Shown piece by piece: positions 13,179 through 19,024 of a stretch of DNA of 19,024 bases; position 1 is the first letter of the stretch; every line of letters starts with the position of its first letter. Below the pieces are notes generated by a model. It was not told where the DNA came from and made no database searches. It worked only from the letters and a program-made list of their open reading frames with translations. This DNA comes from Planctomycetota bacterium (GTDB lineage: Bacteria > Planctomycetota > Brocadiia > JAJRTI01), in NCBI GenBank assembly GCA_024278415.1, contig JAJRTI010000461.1, forward strand, positions 1 through 19,024. The letters run 5' to 3'. A program made the position numbers and the translations under genes.

Positions 13179-14465
13179 ATGACCCAGTTGGAGAGCGCCC
13201 GGCAGGGCGTGACTACGCACGAGATGCGAGCGGTTGCCCAAGCGGAGGGCCTGGATGCGGAGACGATACGCGACCGCATCGCGGCCGGCCGGCTGGCGAT
13301 CCCGTGCAACGTGCGACGCAAGGCGTCTCAGGTCTTTGGCGTGGGCGAAGGGCTCCGCACGAAGGTCAACGCGAACCTCGGCACGTCCAAGGACTACGCG
13401 GACCTGGACCGCGAGTTCGAGAAGCTCGCGGCCGCGGTGGATGCCGGCGCGGAGTCGGTGATGGACTTGAGCACGGGCGGCGAGATCCGGCGCATCCGCC
13501 TAGCGCTCATGGAGCGCTGCGACGTGATCGTGGGGACTGTGCCGATCTACGAGGCCGCGGTTGAGGCCGCGGAGCAGCAGGGCACGACGCGGGCCATGAC
13601 TGGAGAGTCCATGCTCGCCGCGGTGCGCCGGCAGTGCGAAGACGGCGTGGACTTCGTGACCGTACACTGCGGCGTCACGCGGGAAGTGCTGAAGGACGTG
13701 CGCGCGTCGAAACGCACGTTCGGCATCGCGAGCCGCGGGGGTACGATCCTCGCCGACTGGATCACGCATCATGGGCAGGAGAACCCGCTTTTCGAGCGTT
13801 TTGACGAGCTGTGCGACTTGTGCCGCGAGTTCGACGTGACGCTCAGCCTGGGCGACGGCCTGCGGCCCGGCGCGATCGCGGACGCGTTCGACGCGGCGCA
13901 GGTGCACGAGTTGATGGTGATCGGCGAGCTTTGCGGGCAGGCGCAGGCAAGGGGGGTGCAGGTGATCATCGAGGGGCCGGGCCACGTGCCGCTGGACCAG
14001 GTGGAGGCGCAAGTGAAGCTCCAGAAGCGGCTCTGCAAGGGCGCGCCGTTCTACGTGCTCGGCCCGCTCGTGACGGACGTAGCGCCCGGGTACGACCACA
14101 TCGCCGGCGCGATCGGCGGCGCGGTCGCGGCCATGGCGGGCGCGGATTTCCTGTGCTACGTGACCCCCAGCGAGCACTTGGGGCTGCCCAACGCGGAACA
14201 AGTGCGCGAGGGAGTGATGGCGGCACGGCTCGCGGCCCATGCCGGGGATATTGCGAAAGGCGTGAAAGGAGCCCGGGACTGGGACGACCACATCTCGACC
14301 CTGCGGCGCAACAAGGACTGGAAGGGCCAGTTGGAAGCGTGCCTGGACCCACAGAAGGCCGCGGCCCTGCGCCATGCCGCGAGGCCCAACGACGACGAGG
14401 TGTGCTCCATGTGCGGGGAGTTCTGCGTGTTCAAGGTGACCGACCAAGACGCGATCGGGGACTAA
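13179..14465 (+). CDS. thiC: Phosphomethylpyrimidine synthase ThiC
   Basis: ATG 13179 follows GAGAGGAG (13163-13170); the frame upstream to 13038 precedes the promoter. The 428-residue product is the short ThiC form, without the N-terminal extension of the E. coli enzyme. It shows 'IPCNVRRKASQVFGVGEGLRTKVNANLGTS' split over two conserved blocks, 'SRGGTILADWITHHGQENP', 'LSLGDGLRPG', 'IEGPGHVPLDQ' and 'VTPSEHLGLP'. The Fe-S cluster Cys are C409, C412 and C416 (CSMCGEFC), a C-x2-C-x3-C spacing. ThiC is a radical SAM enzyme that turns aminoimidazole ribotide into the HMP-P moiety of thiamine. No other thi gene is near. It converges on the WecA-type gene with only 6 nt between the stop codons. Confidence 0.96.
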   Translation: MTQLESARQGVTTHEMRAVAQAEGLDAETIRDRIAAGRLAIPCNVRRKASQVFGVGEGLRTKVNANLGTSKDYADLDREFEKLAAAVDAGAESVMDLSTGGEIRRIRLALMERCDVIVGTVPIYEAAVEAAEQQGTTRAMTGESMLAAVRRQCEDGVDFVTVHCGVTREVLKDVRASKRTFGIASRGGTILADWITHHGQENPLFERFDELCDLCREFDVTLSLGDGLRPGAIADAFDAAQVHELMVIGELCGQAQARGVQVIIEGPGHVPLDQVEAQVKLQKRLCKGAPFYVLGPLVTDVAPGYDHIAGAIGGAVAAMAGADFLCYVTPSEHLGLPNAEQVREGVMAARLAAHAGDIAKGVKGARDWDDHISTLRRNKDWKGQLEACLDPQKAAALRHAARPNDDEVCSMCGEFCVFKVTDQDAIGD

Positions 14466-14471
14466 CCGCTC

Positions 14472-15749
14472 CTACCCGTCGGCTTGGTCTGGTTCCCCAG
14501 TCTCCGGCTCTGCCTCCGTGTTCGGACGCTCTGGCGCGACGTCCTCGTCGGGGAGCTTTTTCTCCCTGCCCAGTTGCATGAGCACGGTCATGACCGTGAG
14601 CATGATGACGACCATGAACATGACGAGGTACTTGTCGATGTCCGAGTCCGTCACGAGCACTACGGCCGATAGCCCCATAAAAATGGAAAGCAGGTAGATG
14701 AAGAGGACGGTCTGGCGGTGGTCGAGGCCGAGCTGGTTGAGCCGGTGGTGGAGGTGGTCCTTGCCGACGTAGTCGATCCACTCCCTGAAATTGGTGACGA
14801 CGCCTCGGGCCACGCGGGAGATGGTGATGTGGATGAAGTCGTAGAGGATGATGCCGAGGGTGAGGATAGGGATGCTCAGGCCGATGACCGCGTCGGTCTT
14901 GCGGTAGGTGCCGAGCACGGCCATGGACGCGAGCATGAAGCCGAGGAACGTCGATCCCGCGTCGCCAAGGAAGATCTTGGCCGGCTTGGCGTTGAAGACC
15001 AGGAAGCCCAGCGCCGCGCCGGTGAGCGCGGTGGAGAGCACGACCATGTCGCTCTGCCACGTGTTGTTGGCGATGAACGCGAAGGTGGCTGCGCTGATGG
15101 CGCTTAGGCCCGCGGCGAGCCCGTCCATGCCATCGAGGAAGTTGAGCGCGTTCATGATGCCCACGACCCATGCGACGGTGATGAGGGCTTCGCCCATGCG
15201 CCCCAGCGGCGTGGGCGGAAGGAAGGTGACGATGACGCCCTGCGACATCACCAGGGAGGTGGCGAGGACTTGCACGACGAGACGGAAGGAGGCGGGCAGC
15301 CCGCGCGCGTCGTCGAGAACGCCGAGGGTGAGGATGATGGTGCCGCCTACGAAGATCCAGGCGATCTGCTTGTGGTGGGCCAGGTTGGGGCTGAACGCGA
15401 GCGCCACGAGCAGCGCAGCCCACACGGCTACGCCGCCCAGCAGCGGTGTGGGCTCGCGGTGCACCTTGCGCGCGTCGGGGATGTCGAGCACCTTGAAACG
15501 CCTGGCCAAGGCCATGGCCACAGGCGTGAGAGCCCACGCGAGTGAGAACCCAAGCGCGGCCAGTGCGAGCTGGACGCGGGATCGCACGTACGTGCCGACA
15601 GTCGCAGTGCCTTGGACGCGACAGTAGTAAGCAAAGCTTGCCGCACCCACGGCCAGGGCCCACGCGAACGCGACGCCCGCGCGGCTGCGGAGCGCGGCAA
15701 GCAGCAGCGTGATGGGGTCGCGCGGGGGGGGGTGTTCGTCGGTCATCAT
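14472..15749 (-). CDS. wecA: WecA/TagO-type undecaprenyl-phosphate N-acetylhexosamine-1-phosphate transferase
   Basis: The ATG pair at 15749/15746 gives 425 or 424 residues; the longer frame to 16373 lies antisense-like within the aminotransferase gene and is excluded. The product is a polytopic membrane protein with about ten hydrophobic segments. Family motifs are 'VLDDARGLP' (catalytic DD), 'NALNFLDGMDGLAAG', 'IFLGDAGS' and the loop 'KDHLHHRL', the His-rich loop of WecA rather than MraY. It loads a sugar-1-phosphate onto undecaprenyl phosphate at the inner membrane, the first step of a surface glycan. The C-terminal 35 residues are acidic and cytoplasmic. Codons 6-9 hold a run of nine C. 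The exact sugar cannot be read from the sequence. Confidence 0.9.
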   Translation of the reverse strand: MMTDEHPPPRDPITLLLAALRSRAGVAFAWALAVGAASFAYYCRVQGTATVGTYVRSRVQLALAALGFSLAWALTPVAMALARRFKVLDIPDARKVHREPTPLLGGVAVWAALLVALAFSPNLAHHKQIAWIFVGGTIILTLGVLDDARGLPASFRLVVQVLATSLVMSQGVIVTFLPPTPLGRMGEALITVAWVVGIMNALNFLDGMDGLAAGLSAISAATFAFIANNTWQSDMVVLSTALTGAALGFLVFNAKPAKIFLGDAGSTFLGFMLASMAVLGTYRKTDAVIGLSIPILTLGIILYDFIHITISRVARGVVTNFREWIDYVGKDHLHHRLNQLGLDHRQTVLFIYLLSIFMGLSAVVLVTDSDIDKYLVMFMVVIMLTVMTVLMQLGREKKLPDEDVAPERPNTEAEPETGEPDQADG

Positions 15750-15794
15750 GGCAACGGCGTTCAGGGGGACGCGATGCGCCTGCTTGCCGCGCCG

Positions 15795-15858
15795 TGCGCC
15801 TGTCTGCGTGCGGACACGCACAGGCAGGCGGCGCAGGCAGGGAAACCCGCGAAGCGGG
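15795..15858. repeat. Hairpin cluster between the aminotransferase gene and wecA
   Basis: GCCTGTCTGCGTG (15798-15810) pairs with CACGCACAGGC (15815-15825) with a 2-nt bulge around CGGA, enclosed by TGCGCC (15795-15800) and GGCGCA (15830-15835). A second perfect hairpin, CCCGC-GAA-GCGGG, is at 15846-15858. The GAA loop and GC stem resemble the hairpin in the 28-bp dispersed repeat. The cluster may attenuate transcription into wecA. Confidence 0.5.
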
Positions 15859-15877
15859 ATCGCATCGTCCCCAGACA

Positions 15878-16933
15878 CTAAGTCAACACGCGGAGCGCGG
15901 CGCGAGCCACACGTTGGCTCTCCGCGCGCGAGAGGCTTGGGTAGATGGGCAAGGACACGGCCGAGCGCCACGCGCGGTCCGTAGCGGGGAATCCGGCCTG
16001 GCCGAGATACCGATGCAGGGGCTTGAACACGGGCCGACGCGCGATCACGCCTTGCGTCTGGAGCTGATCGATGATCGACTTGGCGCGGCCTTTCGTCAAG
16101 AGGACAAAACGGAAGCACGACGCGCGCGGGATCGCCTCGGCTGCGGGGAGCAGCTCGCACGCGTCGCCGAGCGTTTTCGCGTACAGCATTGCGATCTCTC
16201 GCCGCCGCGCAACGAACTCCGGCAGGCGGCGCAATTGGCAGCACGCGATCGCGGCCGCGAGGTCGTTGCACTTGTAGTTGTAGCGCACGGTGTACCGCGG
16301 CCGTTCGTCGTAGTCCTTGAGGTCGCGCACTTTGTCGAGCAGCTTGGCGGAGTCGCCGGCCACGGCGCCGCATTCGCCGGCCGCGAGCATCTTGGTCGCG
16401 TAGAAACTAAACACCGCCAGCGTGCCGCGGCTGCCTGCCGGCGCGGCGTCGGGCAGTGTCGCGCCGATCGCCTGTGCGCAGTCTTCGATGACCGGCGGGC
16501 CGAGAGCGAGGAGGTCGTCGATCGCAGCCGGGTTGCCGAGCAGGTGGGGGGCGATGATCGCCGCGGTGCGCCGCGTGCGCTTGCGCTTGCAGTCCGCGGG
16601 GTCGAGGTTGAGCGACGCGTCCACGTCCGCAAGCACCGGCGTTGCGCGCACGTAGTGCACCGCGTTGAGGAGTGCGGTGCAAACGTAGCTGGGAAGGATG
16701 ACCTCGTCGCCTTCACCTACGCCCAGCGCAAGCAGGGCGAGGTGGAGCGCGGACGATCCGGTGTTGACCGCGACCGCGTGCTTCACGCCCAGGAGGTTCG
16801 CCAGTTCGGTCTCGAGTGCAGCCGTCTTCGGCCCCTCGGCGATGTAGCCCGATCGCACGACCTGGGCCGCGGCCTGCGCTTCGTCTTCGCCAAGCGTTGG
16901 TTTGGAGTGCGGGATTGGCGGTCGGCTGGGCAC
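15878..16933 (-). CDS. DegT/DnrJ/EryC1/StrS-family PLP aminotransferase (sugar aminotransferase)
   Basis: The GTG at 16933 is chosen because AAAGGG (16940-16945) lies 6 nt upstream and because the family begins with 'PPIPHSKPTLGEDE'; the longer frame to 17074 runs into the deacetylase gene. The 351-residue product has the family marks: 'GYIAEGPKTAALETELANLLG', 'AVNTGSSALHLALLALGVGEGDEV' split over the PLP phosphate site, 'VIEDCAQAIGA', and the PLP lysine in 'FSFYATKML'. The enzymes transfer an amino group to a keto-sugar nucleotide. It lies 34 nt after the PIG-L gene in the same direction. The sugar is not predictable. No unusual codon use is apparent. Confidence 0.9.
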   Translation of the reverse strand: MPSRPPIPHSKPTLGEDEAQAAAQVVRSGYIAEGPKTAALETELANLLGVKHAVAVNTGSSALHLALLALGVGEGDEVILPSYVCTALLNAVHYVRATPVLADVDASLNLDPADCKRKRTRRTAAIIAPHLLGNPAAIDDLLALGPPVIEDCAQAIGATLPDAAPAGSRGTLAVFSFYATKMLAAGECGAVAGDSAKLLDKVRDLKDYDERPRYTVRYNYKCNDLAAAIACCQLRRLPEFVARRREIAMLYAKTLGDACELLPAAEAIPRASCFRFVLLTKGRAKSIIDQLQTQGVIARRPVFKPLHRYLGQAGFPATDRAWRSAVSLPIYPSLSRAESQRVARAALRVLT

Positions 16934-16967
16934 GGGCGTCCCTTTGTGCGGGTAGCGTTCTGGGGCG

Positions 16968-17591
16968 TCAGGCGGGCGGAAAATCGATGAAGTAGCGCAA
17001 GGGTTGAAAAGCTTCCGCGTATTTGACGCGGCTTTGGATGCCGCGGAATGTAGCGGTCGAGATCGCACCGTCAACGATCGTCAAGTCTGCGACATTGATC
17101 TTGGAGACCTGGGACTCGTGCGCGCGGAGAAGCTCCAGCTTGTTCTCCATCAGGTCGGTAATGTCGCCGTATGCGGCTGGGCGTATCTCGCTGGTGGAGG
17201 GGCCTTCGTAGAACAAGACGTTCTTCACGTAGCGCGTTGCGGAGATGACACCGGCCGCGAGGTTGCGGTGGTCTTGGTGCGTGTCGTTGGGGCAGTGGAC
17301 GAAGACGAAGGTGGGGTCAACCGCGACGACGACGTCCTCGATCTTGCGGATCATGGGTTGGTCAATGGGCAGTTTGGTGTCCTCATAGTCGCCCCAGTAG
17401 ACTTGCTCCGCGCCGAGGACTTTGGCTGCGTTCAACTGCTCGCGGCGCCGAATGTGGCCCTGGCCGCCCATGGTGCCTTCGGTCATGATCAAGAGGCTGA
17501 CTTTGTGGCCGGCTTGCACGAAGCGCGTGAGCGTGCCGCCGCAGCCAAACTCGATGTCGTCCGGGTGCGCGCCGATGGCCAGTATGTTCAT
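16968..17591 (-). CDS. PIG-L / LmbE-family N-acetylglucosaminyl deacetylase
   Basis: 207 residues from ATG 17591, with GAGG a few bases upstream. The zinc site is A-H9-P-D-D12 at the N-terminus and H105-x-D-H108 in 'NDTHQDHR', as in MshB/BshB and LmbE proteins, which deacetylate N-acetylglucosamine-type substrates. Context among glycan genes suggests removal of an acetyl group from a sugar of the surface polymer rather than bacillithiol synthesis; no bshA or bshC is present. The length is typical of the short BshB-like group. It starts 9 nt after the stop of the WbqC-family gene, so both are in one operon. Confidence 0.92.
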   Translation of the reverse strand: MNILAIGAHPDDIEFGCGGTLTRFVQAGHKVSLLIMTEGTMGGQGHIRRREQLNAAKVLGAEQVYWGDYEDTKLPIDQPMIRKIEDVVVAVDPTFVFVHCPNDTHQDHRNLAAGVISATRYVKNVLFYEGPSTSEIRPAAYGDITDLMENKLELLRAHESQVSKINVADLTIVDGAISTATFRGIQSRVKYAEAFQPLRYFIDFPPA

Positions 17592-17600
17592 GGGGAGCCT

Positions 17601-18284
17601 CTACGAGTCGTTGCGGAGGATGGGCAGGCTGTCGGAACCCACGTTGAGCAGCAAGTCCACGACGGAGAGGTGGCTCTCGAAGTCGCCGAACTGCTGAGGG
17701 TATTCAGGGTGGACGTATTCCTGGAAGCGCAATGCGATGTCCGCCTGCTCGAACAGGCCCGCGTCCACGTAGTCGCGTCCGCCGGTGCCGGAAAGGTACG
17801 CGTCTGCACCGACGGCCTGGCAGATGTGGATCAGAGCCTCCGTGGCGAGCCCCTTGTCGACGGGCAGGTCCGACGACAGCACGAGCCGCGTCTGGATGCC
17901 GAGCATGTCGCACAGCTCGCGCACGAAGAAGACGTTCAGTTCGCCCAGGCGCGTCCACTCGCGCTGGTACGCGGCATCAAGACGCTCCGCGTACTCGCGG
18001 AAGTAGGGGGCCTTGGCGTAGTTGGACACGAGGGCTTGCCAATGTTTGTGTCGCCAGTTGACGTTGTTGTTGATCTCGACTTCAGCGATGGTCTGCCCGA
18101 AGTGATGCCGGACCGGCACGGTGAGCCACTGCCACCCCTGCGCGTTCTTGATGCGGTTGCGGTTCTGCCACTCGTTCTTCTTGAACTGCGTGTCGTCGTA
18201 CAGCACGAACACGTCGGACTGGGCGATTTTGTCGAAGTAACCCAGCCAGGGCAGATACTGCGGTTGGTGGATCGCGCAGAGCAT
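17601..18284 (-). CDS. WbqC-family protein, surface polysaccharide biosynthesis
   Basis: ATG 18284 is preferred over ATG 18290: AAGGA at 18290-18294 lies 5 nt before it, while 18290 is itself part of this site. The frame up to 18455 runs into the repeat block and is excluded. The 227-residue product opens with 'AIHQPQYLPWLGYFDKIAQSDVFVLYDD' across two conserved blocks, the signature of the WbqC family, and has 'NRNRIKNAQGWQWLTVPV' next. Family members sit in O-antigen and capsule clusters; their reaction is not established to my knowledge. Stop is TAG, 9 nt before the deacetylase gene. Confidence 0.9.
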   Translation of the reverse strand: MLCAIHQPQYLPWLGYFDKIAQSDVFVLYDDTQFKKNEWQNRNRIKNAQGWQWLTVPVRHHFGQTIAEVEINNNVNWRHKHWQALVSNYAKAPYFREYAERLDAAYQREWTRLGELNVFFVRELCDMLGIQTRLVLSSDLPVDKGLATEALIHICQAVGADAYLSGTGGRDYVDAGLFEQADIALRFQEYVHPEYPQQFGDFESHLSVVDLLLNVGSDSLPILRNDS

Positions 18285-18395
18285 GGGCATCCTTAGTGCC
18301 TTAAGCATTCGTAGCCGCGACGAAAAACAAGATGTTGCACACATGGAGAGGACGGCGTTCGCCGTCCGTTGGAATGCGAAGGCATTCCGCTCCCA

Positions 18396-18423
18396 GGTTG
18401 CGGGCGAAGCCCGCCTTGTTCCA
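18396..18423. repeat. 28-bp dispersed repeat, copy 2
   Basis: 26 of 28 positions match 1173-1200. The two differences are in the hairpin loop (GAA versus AAA) and near the end (TTCCA versus TTGCA), so the stem is unchanged. Confidence 0.65.
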
Positions 18424-18456
18424 ACATTCCGGAAGTCTGTGCCGGAATGTAGCACG

Positions 18457-18537
18457 TTTGTAGCACGCTCGTAAGAGCGTTTCTGTCTGGTGACATGGAA
18501 GGCCCAGAGCGGAACGCACTGACGTGCGTGCTACAAA
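18457..18537. repeat. Inverted pair of GTAG-headed REP-like hairpins, family 1
   Basis: The left unit (18457-18490, plus) has GTAG then CGCTC-GTAA-GAGCG (18466-18479). The right unit (18537-18504, minus) has GTAG then CGCAC-GTCA-GTGCG (18528-18515). One stem pair switches from T-A to A-T between the two units, a compensatory change, and both keep a GTNA loop. The same head, loop and flanks ('CTSTGG' end) occur in the pair at 1971-2051, about 16 kb away. Confidence 0.7.
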
Positions 18538-18583
18538 CGACGGATCGCGCCACTAGGCTACACGGGCCTGCGGAAAGCTGTAC

Positions 18584-19024
18584 TTAGGGCGAGGCGGCGA
18601 GTATTTCTTCGTACACCCGTTCGAGATCCTCGACCGTCTGTCCGATGGAAAATCGTCGGGCGCGCTGCTTGCCGGCATGGCCGAACGCGGCCCGGCGCTC
18701 AGGATCGTCGAGCAGCGCTTGGATCGCGCGGGCCATGGCTTCGGCGTCGCCCGGGGGCACGAGCACTCCCGTGCGGCCGTCCTCAACGACTTCGGGCACG
18801 CCGCCGACGGACGTGGCCACGACGGGCAGGCCGCAGGCCATGGCCTCCACGAGAACCCGGCCGAAGCCTTCGTTCGTGGACGAAAGCACGAACAGGTCCA
18901 TCGCAGCCATGATGCGCGGCACGTCCGGCCGGTTGCCGAGAAAACGAACTGAGACGCCAAGCTGTTCCGCCTGAGACTCCAGGTCTTGGCGGAGCGGCCC
19001 GTCGCCGGCAATCACGAACTCCGC
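18584..19024 (-). CDS. Glycosyltransferase group 1 (GT4, GT-B fold), C-terminal part, cut by window edge
   Basis: The frame enters from the right edge and ends in TAA at 18584-18586; about 146 residues are visible. It starts within 'AEFVIAGDGPLR' and contains 'VRFLGNRPDVPRIMAAMDLFVLSS' split over the usual strands. The nucleotide-sugar site 'EGFGRVLVEAMACGLPVVAT' carries the EX7E pair. This is the C-terminal Rossmann half of a retaining GT4 enzyme. The GTG at 19015 is an internal Val, not a start. It heads the visible minus-strand glycan cluster, separated from the next gene by the repeat block. Confidence 0.92.
   Translation of the reverse strand, partial: AEFVIAGDGPLRQDLESQAEQLGVSVRFLGNRPDVPRIMAAMDLFVLSSTNEGFGRVLVEAMACGLPVVATSVGGVPEVVEDGRTGVLVPPGDAEAMARAIQALLDDPERRAAFGHAGKQRARRFSIGQTVEDLERVYEEILAASP

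Larger units (their letters stand above)
18285..18583. other. Gene-free repeat block in the glycan cluster
   Basis: This interval separates the glycosyltransferase from the WbqC-family gene. It holds a chain of short perfect hairpins: 18350-18367 (GGACGGCG stem), 18371-18388 (GGAATGC stem, loop GAAG), 18400-18414 (GCGGGC stem, loop GAA), and 18424-18450 (ACATTCCGG stem). The 28-bp dispersed repeat and the GTAG-hairpin pair at 18457-18537 are also here. No coding frame is supported. Confidence 0.65.

Overview
The window is GC-rich bacterial chromosome with nearly all genes of ordinary housekeeping or envelope type. Several traits point to the Planctomycetota / Lentisphaerota / Hydrogenedentota neighbourhood: the discoidin-type tail of a probable FAD-dependent oxidoreductase, a pilin-like protein with an H-X-DG motif, a DUF1570-like metallopeptidase, a hexulose-phosphate synthase fused to an RraA-like domain, and a McsA-McsB-ClpC-RadA block outside Firmicutes. 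This placement is inference from gene content; there is no rRNA in the window.

Layout. 1-502: end of a secreted or oxidoreductase-type protein. 503-1487: about 1 kb without a gene, filled with nested palindromes and repeats. 1488-1961: secreted pilin-like protein. 1962-2232: another repeat block between convergent genes. 2233-3168 (minus): era. 3262-5428 (plus): a small operon from a near-consensus promoter, with a leader peptide, a J-less DnaJ-like zinc protein, an HNH nuclease and a metallopeptidase. 5514-7298: queD and the HPS-RraA fusion from their own promoter. 7348-13023: mcsA-mcsB-clpC-radA. 13101-14465: thiC. 14472-19024 (minus): a surface-polysaccharide cluster transcribed right to left (glycosyltransferase, WbqC family, PIG-L deacetylase, DegT aminotransferase, WecA-type phosphosugar transferase).

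The most striking points are these. (1) The mcsA-clpC block carries three in-frame nonsense codons (one TAA, two TAG) and no frameshifts, while mcsB between them and radA after them are intact. (2) The gene at 3360 joins a McsA-type zinc finger to a shrunken DnaJ zinc finger and C-terminal domain, with no J domain; its finger closely resembles that of the McsA encoded 4 kb away. (3) The non-coding blocks hold inverted pairs of short hairpins, each preceded by GTAG, in two sequence families. Stem bases change in a compensatory way between copies, as in REP elements mobilised by RAYT transposases. (4) Several promoters place an ATG 7-8 nt after the -10 box, which suggests leaderless mRNAs, including a leader peptide that ends in TGATG at the J-less DnaJ start.

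How the genes may work together: McsA/McsB/ClpC tag proteins by arginine phosphorylation and unfold them, and the J-less DnaJ-like protein may belong to the same quality-control network (inference). The minus-strand cluster on the right builds a lipid-linked envelope glycan.
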